From JBOHDX01 sp050700835 (GTDB lineage: Bacteria; Actinomycetota; Actinomycetes; Propionibacteriales; Nocardioidaceae): a stretch of 22,011 nucleotides of DNA. Of this stretch, positions 1 through 8,100 are shown piece by piece. The position numbers and the translations under genes are program-made. Position 1 is the first letter of the stretch. Each line of letters opens with the position of its first letter. The DNA lies in assembly GCA_050700835.1 (NCBI GenBank), contig JBOHDX010000139.1:1-22011 (forward strand), given 5' to 3'. The notes under the pieces are model-generated. The model had not been told where the DNA came from and searched no databases. It saw nothing but the letters and a program-made list of their open reading frames with translations.

Positions 1-28
1 GGTGACGACCCCGCCCGCTTCGGGTTGG

Positions 29-418
29 CTACTGCTCGTTGTTGCCGCCCTGGTGCTGGACGTCACCGGGTGGATCCTGGTGTCCGCCCGGGCCGTCGTT
101 GCCGCCGGACGTCTCGTGCTCACCCTGGTTCTCGCTCGGCGCACCGGAGGTGTCTTGCGCGTTCTTGCTGTGGTGGGCCGCGGCGGCCACGTGCTGACTG
201 GTCTGCCGGACCGTGCCGGCCTTGTCGGGGGCAGGGGCCGCGTTGTCGGGACCGGTCTGGTCGCCCTGCTGCACGTTGTCGGTGTCCGGCCCGCTCGCCT
301 CGGCCGCCATGTGCGCCGACGTGGATGTGCCGGGATGCGCCTGTGCAGCGGCGATTCCGCCACCGAGGGCAGTCACGGCCGCGGCGGCAAGGCCCACGGC
401 CTGCATCGTCCTGTTCAT
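29..418 (-). CDS. Small secreted His/Asp/Asn/Gln-rich protein, third gene of a two-component operon
   Basis: This 129-residue protein is of unknown function. The N-terminus (about residues 1-28) looks like a Sec signal peptide: MNRT, then an Ala/Val/Gly-rich hydrophobic stretch ending near AAAQAHPG. The rest is low-complexity and hydrophilic, rich in Gly, Asp, Asn, Gln, Pro and His (about eight His, including an AHHS), with no cysteine and no recognisable fold. The ATG lies one base after the TGA of the histidine kinase, and its AAGGAG ribosome binding site is embedded in the last kinase codons, so translation is probably coupled. By context it is an exported target or accessory of the adjacent two-component system. 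The acidic/His content could bind metal cations, but that is inference. The coding call is strong because of start, RBS and signal; function is unknown. Confidence 0.75.
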   Translation of the reverse strand: MNRTMQAVGLAAAAVTALGGGIAAAQAHPGTSTSAHMAAEASGPDTDNVQQGDQTGPDNAAPAPDKAGTVRQTSQHVAAAAHHSKNAQDTSGAPSENQGEHETSGGNDGPGGHQDPPGDVQHQGGNNEQ

Positions 419-419
419 G

Positions 420-1988
420 TCAGGTCTCCTTATTGGTCGGTAATGCTGTCTCGTCCCGATCCTGCGTCGCGGGCGCTGAACGGACCGTGTACGTCAGATG
501 TGCGCTCTCACATCCGGGGCCGGGGCCGCGGGGATTCGTGTCGAGCCCCTGCGCCGTCGACTCCGTCGGCAGGGTCGGCAGGGTCGGCAGGGTCGGCAGG
601 GTGGGCAGGATCGGCAGGGTCGGCAGCACGACCCGAACCCGCGCGCCCTTCCCGGCAACGTTGTCCGCGCTCACCGAGCCGCCGTGTGCGGCGACCAGGG
701 CTGCCGCGATCGACAAGCCCAGGCCCGTGCCGCCCTCACCCGGGCCGCGGACCGGGTCGGCCCGCCGGAACCGTTCGAAGGCGTGCGGCAGGAACGCCGG
801 CGGGAAGCCCGGCCCGTCGTCGATCACCTCCAGCGCGACGGTCCCGTCTCCCTGCGTGGTCAGGCGGACCGTCACCGTGCTTCCGGCCGGGGCGTAGCGG
901 CGGGCGTTGTCCAGCAGGTTGTCGATCACCTGGCGCAGCCGATCCGCGTCCCCGGTGACCAGGGCGGCCGCGGGCGCGGGCATGGCGAAGGTCACTCCGG
1001 CCGTCCGAGCAGCGGGTGCGGCCGCGTCCACGGCCTTGGCCACCAAGGCATCGAGTCGCAGCGGGCGGAGTTGGATCCAGCCGTCCGATCCGTCTGCGCG
1101 GGCGAGGGTGAGCAGGTCCTCCGCCAGGCGGATGAGGCGATCGGTCTCCTCGGCCGCGCCGCTCACCGCGCGTACCAGCTCGTCCCGGGTACGTTCCCGC
1201 CGGCCCGCCAGCTCCAGCTCGGTACGCAACGTCGTCAACGGCGTACGCAGCTCGTGTCCGGCGTCGGCGACGAACGAGCGCTGCTGCGTCAAGGCCCCTT
1301 GCAGCCGCACCAACAGCGCATTGATGGTCGTGGCAAGCCTGGCGACCTCGTCCCGCGTCGTCGGCACCGCCAATCTCGCGTCGCCGTCCGTCGCGGAGAT
1401 CCGTGCCGCCTCGGCCCGCATGCGTTCCACCGGCGCCAGCGTCACCCGGGCCAGCGCCCAGGCGCCCAGCCCGCTGAGCAGCGCTGCCAGCGGCCCCACG
1501 ATCCACAACAGCGACTCCATCCGCTGAACCGCCGCCAGCGACAGGTCGCGGCTGGTGCCGACCACCACGACGGTCGGCGGCCGGGCGGCCACTCGCACCG
1601 GCACGGCGAGGAGCCGGAGACTGCCGAGAGACCCTCGGTCCGTGGTCAGGGCAAGTGGCCCCGTTCTGGCCCGCCTGAGCTGTGAGTACGTCAGCAGCGA
1701 GCGTCCGCCGGCGCCCTCGGACGAGTCGACGAGGCGGCCACGAGGGCTGATCACTTGGGCCAGGGCCTCGTTGGCGGGCAGCAGCGCGGTGTTGCCGCTG
1801 TCCTGGAAGTTGACGGTGCCGTCCGGCCCCAGCTGTTGGACCAGGACGTCCGCGCGGGCCCGCAGCGTGACGTCGAGGCCGGCGTCAAGGCCACCTTGCA
1901 GCTGACCAATCAGCACGAACCCGCCGAGGGCGACCAGGCCGGCTACCGCCGCCGCGACCAGCAGGGCGAGCCGGAGTCGCAGGGACAT
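420..1988 (-). CDS. Membrane sensor histidine kinase (HAMP-HisKA-HATPase) with LPT-repeat tail
   Basis: This 522-residue sensor kinase of the OmpR-partner class senses an unknown extracytoplasmic cue and phosphorylates the response regulator encoded just upstream. Visible parts: TM1 at about residues 7-28, an extracellular loop, TM2 at about 170-195, a HAMP linker (LAPVERMRAEA), the H-box SFVADAGHELRTPL with His245, the N-box NLLDNARRYAP with Asn361, and the G-boxes DDGPGF and GTGLGLS. After the ATPase domain (ending near GARVRVVLP) the protein continues with seven LPT-type tripeptides and a hydrophilic tail of about 50 residues, which is unusual for the family. The ATG at 1988, five bases after the regulator stop, gives MSLRLRLALL directly before TM1. 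Longer in-frame starts would only overlap the regulator. Order regulator-kinase-secreted protein, probably one transcript. Confidence 0.93.
   Translation of the reverse strand: MSLRLRLALLVAAAVAGLVALGGFVLIGQLQGGLDAGLDVTLRARADVLVQQLGPDGTVNFQDSGNTALLPANEALAQVISPRGRLVDSSEGAGGRSLLTYSQLRRARTGPLALTTDRGSLGSLRLLAVPVRVAARPPTVVVVGTSRDLSLAAVQRMESLLWIVGPLAALLSGLGAWALARVTLAPVERMRAEAARISATDGDARLAVPTTRDEVARLATTINALLVRLQGALTQQRSFVADAGHELRTPLTTLRTELELAGRRERTRDELVRAVSGAAEETDRLIRLAEDLLTLARADGSDGWIQLRPLRLDALVAKAVDAAAPAARTAGVTFAMPAPAAALVTGDADRLRQVIDNLLDNARRYAPAGSTVTVRLTTQGDGTVALEVIDDGPGFPPAFLPHAFERFRRADPVRGPGEGGTGLGLSIAAALVAAHGGSVSADNVAGKGARVRVVLPTLPILPTLPTLPTLPTLPTESTAQGLDTNPRGPGPGCESAHLTYTVRSAPATQDRDETALPTNKET
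426..431 (-). promoter_or_regulatory. RBS inside the 3' end of the kinase gene
   Basis: AAGGAG on the minus strand, 7 nt before the ATG at 418. It is read as the Lys-Glu codons just before the kinase stop, so it decides the start of the small secreted protein and implies translational coupling. Confidence 0.75.
565..627. repeat. 9-bp tandem repeat, seven units, in the kinase 3' coding end
   Basis: Seven consecutive 9-bp units of GTCGGCAGG (plus-strand reading), with variants at 601-609 (GTGGGCAGG), 610-618 (ATCGGCAGG) and the last base. On the coding minus strand each unit encodes Leu-Pro-Thr (one Leu-Pro-Ile). Because the period is a multiple of three, unit gain or loss would keep the frame. 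Confidence 0.95.
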
Positions 1989-1993
1989 GGGAT

Positions 1994-2692
1994 TCAGCCC
2001 ATCTCGTGTGACGCGGCCACGGGGTACGCCTGCAGGCGGTAGCCCGAACCGCGTACGGTCTGCAGGTCCGCATGCCCGAACGGCCGGTCCACCTTGCGCC
2101 TCAGGTAGCCGACGTATTGGTCGACCACGTTGGAGACGCCGTCGAAGGCCATGTCCCACACGTGCTCGAGGATCCTCGTCCGTGACAGGACCTCGCCGGG
2201 ATGACGGAGGAAGAACTCCAGCAGGGCAAGCTCCTTGGCGGACAGGGCCAGCTCGACATCACCGCGCCACGCCTGACGAGTCGCCGGGTCGAGACGAAGG
2301 TCCCCGACGCTGAGCACGGCCGGGCGTGCGGCAGTGCCTCGCCTGATCAGCGCCCGCAGGCGGGCCGCCAGCTCGGCGAAGCTGAACGGCTTGGTGAGGT
2401 AGTCGTCCGCTCCGACGTCGAGGCCCCGTATCCGGTCCGACACCTCGGTACGTGCCGTCAGGATCAGCACCGGCGCCCAGCGGTCGGCGGCCCGCAGCCG
2501 CCGGCAGACCTCGAAGCCGTCGACTCCGGGAATCATCACGTCGAGGACGATCGCGTCGTAGGCGTACTCCGTCGCCTGCCACACCGCGTCGATCCCGTTG
2601 TCGAGCACGTCGACGGCGTACCCCTCCTCCTCGAGGCCGCGCCGCACCAGCGCAGCCATCCGCGTGGCGTCCTCGACGAGAAGTACCCGCAC
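1994..2692 (-). CDS. OmpR/PhoB-family response regulator
   Basis: This 232-residue DNA-binding response regulator is phosphorylated by the downstream kinase. The receiver domain (residues 1 to about 115) shows the acidic pocket VED, the phospho-acceptor Asp51 in IVLDVMIPG, the Thr/Ala switch LTAR, and Lys101 in YLTKPF. A winged-helix effector domain (about 125-228) ends with VVDQYVGYLRRKVD and TVRGSGYRL, typical of OmpR/PhoB proteins. I chose the GTG at 2692 (MRVLLVED, the usual family N-terminus) because a TACCGT hexamer ends 7 nt before it, as expected for a leaderless transcript. A GTG at 2701 would add three residues. The stop is 5 nt before the kinase ATG, so the two are co-transcribed. 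The target genes are not evident beyond possible autoregulation. Confidence 0.93.
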   Translation of the reverse strand: MRVLLVEDATRMAALVRRGLEEEGYAVDVLDNGIDAVWQATEYAYDAIVLDVMIPGVDGFEVCRRLRAADRWAPVLILTARTEVSDRIRGLDVGADDYLTKPFSFAELAARLRALIRRGTAARPAVLSVGDLRLDPATRQAWRGDVELALSAKELALLEFFLRHPGEVLSRTRILEHVWDMAFDGVSNVVDQYVGYLRRKVDRPFGHADLQTVRGSGYRLQAYPVAASHEMG

Positions 2693-2699
2693 GACGGCC

Positions 2700-2705
2700 A
2701 CGGTA
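2700..2705 (-). promoter_or_regulatory. Candidate -10 element of the two-component operon (leaderless)
   Basis: TACCGT on the minus strand, 7 nt before the GTG at 2692. No good -35 is visible. The spacing puts the transcription start at or next to the start codon. Confidence 0.4.
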
Positions 2706-2751
2706 GGACCGCGAAGATGTGGAAACGATGAGAGCGCGGTCGCGTCGTCGC

Positions 2752-3405
2752 CTACCAGCCGCGCTCGCGCCACTCCGACAGGTGCGGCCGCTCGGCACCG
2801 AGCGTCGTATCGGCCCCGTGGCCGGGATAGACCCACGTCTCGTCCGGCAGTCTGTCGAACACCTTGTGCTGTAGGTCGGCCATGAGCGAGTCGAAGTCCT
2901 CGCGGCGGGTTGTCCGGCCAGGACCGCCCGGGAAGAGGCTGTCGCCGGTGAACAGGTGCGGAGTGCCGTCGGGATCGTCGTAGAGCAGCGCGATGGATCC
3001 GGGGGTGTGCCCAACCAGGCTGATCACCTCGAGCTCGCAGCGGCCCACGCGTACCCGGTCCCCGTCGGAGACCCGCTCATCGGTCCGCACCGGGATCTCC
3101 TCGGCGTCCTCGTCCCCGGCGACGGTGTCCGCGCCGGTCGCCGCAACGATCTCGGCGAGAGCTTGCCAGTGGTCACCGTGCCGGTGGGTGGTGACGATGC
3201 GGGCCAAGCCATCCGCACCGACCACCTCGGCGAGCGTGTCCGCGTCGTTAGCCGCATCGATCAGCACCTGCTCGTCATCGCGCCGGCAGCGCAGGAGATA
3301 CGCGTTGTTGTCCATCGGGCCGACGGCGACCTTGGTGATCATCAGCTGGGCGAGCTCGCGCACGTCCGGGGTTCCGCCGACCACGACGTCACCGTGGTAG
3401 CTCAT
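2752..3405 (-). CDS. Metallo-beta-lactamase-fold hydrolase, glyoxalase II-like
   Basis: This 217-residue MBL-fold metallo-hydrolase is probably a cytosolic thioesterase of the hydroxyacylglutathione-hydrolase-like group; in an actinomycete the thiol would be mycothiol, but the substrate is inferred. Metal ligands are clear: THRHGDH (His74, His76, Asp78, His79), GHTPGS (His133), GDSLF (Asp155) and YPGHG (His196). The length fits a compact glyoxalase-II-like protein without the extra C-terminal domain. Start: ATG at 3405 with GAGGCGG a few bases upstream. It diverges from ung across 80 bp, and 59 bp separate its stop from the response regulator start, so it could read into that operon. Exact substrate specificity cannot be read from the sequence. 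Confidence 0.88.
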   Translation of the reverse strand: MSYHGDVVVGGTPDVRELAQLMITKVAVGPMDNNAYLLRCRRDDEQVLIDAANDADTLAEVVGADGLARIVTTHRHGDHWQALAEIVAATGADTVAGDEDAEEIPVRTDERVSDGDRVRVGRCELEVISLVGHTPGSIALLYDDPDGTPHLFTGDSLFPGGPGRTTRREDFDSLMADLQHKVFDRLPDETWVYPGHGADTTLGAERPHLSEWRERGW

Positions 3406-3472
3406 TGCACCGCCTCGCTCTGCTCGGGGATGCCCTCACGGTACGGGAACGGCCGACGCCCTGGGTGGTCGC

Positions 3473-3478
3473 TACCGT
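3473..3478 (+). promoter_or_regulatory. Candidate -10 element of ung (leaderless)
   Basis: TACCGT followed by 7 nt and then the ATG at 3486. This is the same hexamer and spacing as at the response regulator gene. No Shine-Dalgarno sequence lies in the short gap, supporting leaderless initiation. Confidence 0.45.
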
Positions 3479-3485
3479 GACATTC

Positions 3486-4163
3486 ATGCCCGCGCGACCG
3501 CTGCCCGAGATCGTCGAGGCCGGCTGGGCCCGGGCGCTGTCGCCGGTGGCGGACCGGATCGCCGAGATGGGTGACTTCCTGCGCGCCGAGATCTCGGCAG
3601 GGCGGACGTACCTCCCAGCCGGGCCGAATGTTCTGCGGGCGTTCCAGCAGCCGTTCGACGACGTTCGGGTGCTGATCGTCGGTCAGGATCCGTACCCGAC
3701 GCCTGGGCATCCGATCGGCCTCAGCTTCGCCGTGGCCGTCGACGTTCGGCCGCTGCCGAAGTCCCTGATCAACATCTTCACCGAGCTGCAGCAAGATCTC
3801 GGGGTGCCGGCGCCGAGCTGTGGCGACCTGACGCCGTGGACCCGGCAGGGGGTGGTGCTCCTCAACCGGGTGCTCACCGTGCGGCCCGGCGCCTCGGCCT
3901 CGCACCAGGGCAAGGGCTGGGAGGCGGTGACGGAGCAGGCGGTACGCGCGCTCGCGAGCCGTGGTGGTCCGCTGGTCGCGGTCCTCTGGGGACGCCAGGC
4001 GCAGTCGTTGCGGCCGATCCTCGAGGGGGTCGCGCGGATCGAGTCGGTGCATCCCAGCCCGCTGTCGGCGAGCGGCGGGTTCTTCGGGTCGCGGCCGTTC
4101 AGCCGGGCGAACACGTCGCTGGCCGATCAGGGCGCGGGTCCGGTCGACTGGCGGCTGCCGTGA
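3486..4163 (+). CDS. ung: Uracil-DNA glycosylase, family 1
   Basis: A 225-residue family 1 uracil-DNA glycosylase, which removes uracil from DNA by cleaving the N-glycosidic bond and starts base-excision repair. The water-activating motif GQDPYP is at residues 66-71 (Asp68), followed by GHPIGLSFAV. The second active-site motif HPSPLS is at residues 189-194 (His189), and the uracil-pocket motif LLNRVLTVRPG is also present. Length matches bacterial Ung. The ATG at 3486 gives MPARPLPEIVEAGW. The frame is open further upstream, but that extension would run into the divergent promoter region. It is monocistronic: the metallo-hydrolase diverges upstream, and downstream the MDMPI-like gene is convergent, with a repeat array between them. 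Confidence 0.96.
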   Translation: MPARPLPEIVEAGWARALSPVADRIAEMGDFLRAEISAGRTYLPAGPNVLRAFQQPFDDVRVLIVGQDPYPTPGHPIGLSFAVAVDVRPLPKSLINIFTELQQDLGVPAPSCGDLTPWTRQGVVLLNRVLTVRPGASASHQGKGWEAVTEQAVRALASRGGPLVAVLWGRQAQSLRPILEGVARIESVHPSPLSASGGFFGSRPFSRANTSLADQGAGPVDWRLP

Positions 4164-4174
4164 ACGGGGCTGAC

Positions 4175-4254
4175 GCAAAGCCGCGGATGGGCCAGAAGCC
4201 GCGGATGGATGGGCCAGAAGCCGCGGATGGGCGGGCCAGAAGCCGCGGATCGGC
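4175..4254 (+). repeat. Array A of a 22-bp intergenic repeat with CCGCGG core
   Basis: Three exact-length 22-bp units (4189-4210, 4211-4232, 4233-4254) follow a partial unit (4175-4188). Each begins GGGCCAGAAG, has CCGCGGAT in the middle and differs only in the last four bases. CCGCGG cores start at 4181, 4199, 4221 and 4243. The array fills the gap between the convergent stop codons of ung and the MDMPI-like gene. Related arrays lie at 20592-20635 and 21078-21167. Confidence 0.9.
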
Positions 4255-4256
4255 GG

Positions 4257-5000
4257 TTAACGCCAGGGACCGAGGGAGGGGAGTTGGCCCTCCGGCTCGA
4301 CCGCGAGGGTGAGCCCGTCGGACCGGCCGGTCACCCAGGCCAAGAGCAGATGGCCCGGCCCTGACACCACGCGGGCCGCCGGGTCGTCGGAGCCGATCCG
4401 GGCCCACGAGTCGGTGCACACCAGGCCGAGCGGCTCGCCGGCCCGTTCGTCGAGACCGGTGATCGCGTCCGGAAGGTAGGGCCCGACGAGCTCCGGTGGC
4501 CACTGGTCCGTGTCGTACCCCACCGCCAGGTCGGTGTGGTGGATCTCCGTCTCGGCGAAACGGTGGAGGCCGATCCAGGCACCGGCGAGCACCCGGTTCT
4601 GGGCGCCGAACCGAAGCTCGCGGGTCCACCCCACGGGCGGCATGTCCCGCAGCGCGTCCAGAAGGCGTTGTGACGAGTGCACGAAGTCGTCGGTGAGCTG
4701 CGCCGCGGTCCGCCCCGAGCCCGTCTCGATGTCGGCGTTGCGCTGCTCCCGGGAGGGGTACATCGGTGTCTCGACGCCGGTCCGGGCCCAGGTGGCGAGG
4801 TTGCCGAGCCCATCGGCGTTGCGGGCGAGATGGCTGATCACGTGGCCGCGGGACCAGTCCGGCAGGGCCGATGGAGCCCGGACGTCGGCGTCCGACAGCA
4901 CGGCAACATCGGCGATCACGCGGTCCGTGGCCGGTCCCAGGTGCTCGAGCATCGCGTCAGGGTCGGGGTCACGGCGGGTACGCTCGGCCGGCTCGCTCAT
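4257..5000 (-). CDS. Maleylpyruvate isomerase-family (MDMPI/DinB-like) mycothiol-dependent protein
   Basis: A 247-residue protein of the mycothiol-dependent maleylpyruvate isomerase N-terminal (DinB-like four-helix) family. The N-terminal domain carries LPDWSRGHVISHLARNAD (His53 and His57), and the second half has RFAETEIHHTDLAVGY (Glu150, His154), consistent with the family's His/Glu/His metal site. The C-terminal part resembles the family's sterol-carrier-like domain. A role as a mycothiol S-transferase or isomerase is known for the family; the real substrate here is unknown. The ATG at 5000 gives MSEPAERTRR; the hexamer TACGTT lies 7 nt upstream, suggesting a leaderless mRNA. It diverges from uvrA. 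Its TAA stop lies 2 bp from the 22-bp repeat array. Confidence 0.85.
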   Translation of the reverse strand: MSEPAERTRRDPDPDAMLEHLGPATDRVIADVAVLSDADVRAPSALPDWSRGHVISHLARNADGLGNLATWARTGVETPMYPSREQRNADIETGSGRTAAQLTDDFVHSSQRLLDALRDMPPVGWTRELRFGAQNRVLAGAWIGLHRFAETEIHHTDLAVGYDTDQWPPELVGPYLPDAITGLDERAGEPLGLVCTDSWARIGSDDPAARVVSGPGHLLLAWVTGRSDGLTLAVEPEGQLPSLGPWR

Positions 5001-5007
5001 GACCGCC

Positions 5008-5013
5008 AACGTA
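5008..5013 (-). promoter_or_regulatory. Candidate -10 element of the MDMPI-like gene (leaderless)
   Basis: TACGTT on the minus strand, 7 nt before the ATG at 5000. No convincing -35 or ribosome binding site is seen. Confidence 0.4.
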
Positions 5014-5073
5014 CCCGTGCAGCCGTCGCGCCGGGGACCGGGGAGCGGACCACGTTCGCGGTTCGGAAGGTTC

Positions 5074-5095
5074 TGTCGGAGCCGCTGGTTAGCAT
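5074..5095 (+). promoter_or_regulatory. RecA-NDp/PafBC-type damage promoter of uvrA
   Basis: TGTCGGAG (5074-5081), 8 nt, then TAGCAT (5090-5095). This fits the actinobacterial LexA-independent damage promoter pattern TGTCRGTG-N8-TANNNT with one mismatch (A for T at the seventh base). Transcription would start near 5102, leaving a leader of about 64 nt before the uvrA GTG. Confidence 0.7.
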
Positions 5096-5165
5096 GAGGG
5101 AGCCGTGATCGGCACGCCCCAGACCGGCAGCACACCGCCCTCGATCCACCGGGAGACTCTCACTC

Positions 5166-8100
5166 GTGGCCGACCACCTGCTCATCCGTGGTGCGCGTGA
5201 GCACAACCTCAAGGATGTCTCGATCGAGCTCCCTCGGGACGCCATGATCGTGTTCACCGGCCTGTCCGGCTCCGGCAAGTCATCCCTCGCGTTCGACACG
5301 ATCTTCGCCGAGGGACAGCGGCGCTACGTCGAGTCCTTGTCGGCCTACGCCCGGCAGTTCCTCGGCCAGATGGACAAGCCGGACGTCGACTTCATCGAGG
5401 GCCTGTCTCCAGCGGTGTCGATCGACCAGAAGTCCACCTCCCGCAACCCGCGTTCGACGGTCGGCACCATCACCGAGGTCTACGACTACCTCCGGCTGCT
5501 GTTCGCCCGGGCCGGGCGGCCGCACTGCCCCGTGTGCGGTGAGCCGGTCGGGCGTCAGACCCCGCAGCAGATCGTCGACCGCATGCTCGACCTCGAGGAC
5601 GGCACCCGCTTCCAGGTGCTGGCGCCGATGATTCGGGGCCGCAAGGGCGAATACTCCGAGCTCTTCCGGCAGCTGCAGACCCAGGGCTTCAGCAGGGCGC
5701 GGGTCGACGGCGAGATCCACTCCCTGTCCGAGCCGCCTGTCCTGGCCAAGCAGAAGAAGCACTCGGTCGACGTGGTCGTCGACCGGTTGACGGTCAAGCC
5801 CTCGGCCAAGCGCCGGCTGACCGACTCCGTCGAGACGGCACTGCGCCTGGCGGACGGCTTGGTGGTGATGGACTTCGTCGACCTCGACGTCAAGGATCCG
5901 GCGCGGGAGCGCCGGTTCTCCGAGCGGCTGGCGTGCCCCAACGACCACCCGCTGGAGTCCGACGAGCTCGAGCCGCGGTCGTTCTCGTTCAACTCGCCGT
6001 ACGGCGCGTGTCCGGTCTGCCACGGCCTCGGCACCCGGATGGAGGTCGACCCGGACCTGGTCGTTCCCGACCCCTACAAGTCGCTCGAGGAGGGCGCCAT
6101 CGCGCCCTGGGCGTCGGCGCACGTGTCCGACTACTTCCTGCGGCTGCTCGGTGCCCTGGCCGACGATCTCGGCTTCACGATGTCGACGCCGTTCTCGAAG
6201 CTCCCGGGCGACGCGCGCGCGGCGTTGTTGAAGGGCCACCCGACGCAGGTGCACGTGCGCTACAAGAACCGCTACGGCCGTGAGCGCTCCTACTACACCA
6301 CGTTCGAGGGCGTCATCCCCTACATCGAGCGTCGCCACGGCGAGGCCGAGTCCGACACGAGCCGGGAGCGCTTCGAGGGCTTCATGCGCGAGGTGGACTG
6401 CCCCACCTGCGGCGGCACCCGACTCAAGCCGATCACCTTGGCCGTCACGATGACGTCGCACTCCGGTGGTGAGAAGAACATCGCCGAGGTGGCGCGGCTG
6501 CCGATCAGCGATGCCGCCGACTACCTGTCCGACCTCGACATGACACCGAGGGAGCGGCAGATCGGCGAGCGGGTGCTCAAGGAGATCAACGAGCGGTTGC
6601 GGTTCCTGCTGGACGTCGGACTCGACTACCTCACCCTCGACCGGGCCTCCGGCTCGCTGTCCGGCGGCGAGGCGCAGCGGATCCGGCTCGCGACGCAGAT
6701 TGGCGCCGGACTTGTCGGCGTGCTCTACGTCCTCGACGAGCCGTCCATCGGTCTGCACCAGCGTGACAACCACCGGCTGATCGAGACCCTGCTGCGGTTG
6801 CGCGACCTGGGCAACACACTGATCGTCGTCGAGCACGACGAGGACACGATCCGGGTCGCTGACTGGGTGGTCGACATCGGTCCGGGTGCCGGTGAGCATG
6901 GCGGGCAGGTGGTCGTGTCCGGCCCGGTCCAGGACCTCTACGACCACCCCGACTCGCTGACCGGGGCGTACCTGTCGGGCCGGCGGGAGATCCCGTTGCC
7001 GGAGATACGTCGCCCCCGGACACCAGGACGCGAGCTGGTCGTGCACGACGCCCATGAGCACAACTTGCGCAACATCGACGTGACGTTCCCGCTCGGATTG
7101 TTCGTGGCAGTGACCGGGGTGTCCGGGTCCGGCAAGTCGACCTTGGTCAACGACATCCTCTACACCTCGCTGGCCAAGCGGATCTACAACGCTCGCGACA
7201 TTCCCGGCCGGCACCGCACGATCACCGGCGCCGAGCACGTGGACAAGGTGATCCACGTCGACCAGTCGCCGATCGGCCGCACGCCGCGGTCCAACCCCGC
7301 GACCTATACCGGCGTGTTCGACCACGTGCGCAAGCTCTTCTCGCAGACACCAGAGGCAAAGGTCCGCGGCTACCAGCAGGGCCGGTTCTCGTTCAACGTC
7401 AAGGGCGGTCGCTGTGAGGCGTGCTCAGGTGACGGCACGATCAAGATCGAGATGAACTTCCTGCCGGACGTCTACGTCCCGTGCGAGGTGTGCCACGGCG
7501 CCCGCTACAACCGCGAAACCCTCGAAGTGCACTACAAGGGCAAGTCGATCTCCGAGGTTCTCGACATGGCCATCGAGGAGGCGGTCGACTTCTTCGCCGC
7601 CATCCCGCCGATCGCCCGACACCTGCGCACCCTCGTCGACGTGGGGTTGGGCTACGTACGCCTGGGCCAGCCAGCTCCCACGTTGTCCGGTGGCGAGGCG
7701 CAGCGGGTCAAGCTCGCCTCGGAGCTCCAGAAGCGCTCGACCGGCCGCACCGTCTATGTCCTCGACGAGCCCACGACGGGCCTGCACTTCGAGGACATCC
7801 GCAAGCTGCTCGGAGTGCTCGGCCGGCTGGTCGACCAGGGCAACACGGTGATCGTCATCGAGCACAACCTCGACGTGATCAAGACCGCCGACTGGGTGGT
7901 CGACATGGGGCCGGAGGGTGGCACCCGTGGGGGTCTGGTGATCGCCGAGGGCACGCCGGAGCAGGTCGCAGACCGGGCCGACAGCTACACCGGCGAGTTC
8001 TTGGCGCCGATCCTGTCCGGCCGTGCGGCTCCGAAGGCCGGGAGGAAGGCAGCCAAGGCCCCAGCGCAGCAGTCGCGGAAGAAGGACGCGAACACCACGA

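Noticed and set aside
1..28. Terminator of the two-component operon
   Set aside because: Only a 4-bp CCCG/CGGG stem with a 3-nt loop is visible and the window ends; too weak to call.
1989..2159. Longer N-terminus for the histidine kinase
   Set aside because: The extra residues overlap the response regulator coding end, have no TM or domain match, and the ATG at 1988 directly precedes TM1.
4175..4254. CRISPR array
   Set aside because: The 22-bp units are contiguous with no unique spacers, and no cas genes are present.
5041..5095. LexA/SOS box before uvrA
   Set aside because: GTTC occurs several times here, but only as direct repeats; no inverted GAAC-N4-GTTC arrangement is present.
5280..7325. 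A 681-codon open frame on the minus strand inside uvrA
   Set aside because: It is the antisense shadow of a fully conserved uvrA in high-GC DNA. The translated residues show no family motif and are dominated by Val/Arg/Asp/Gly.
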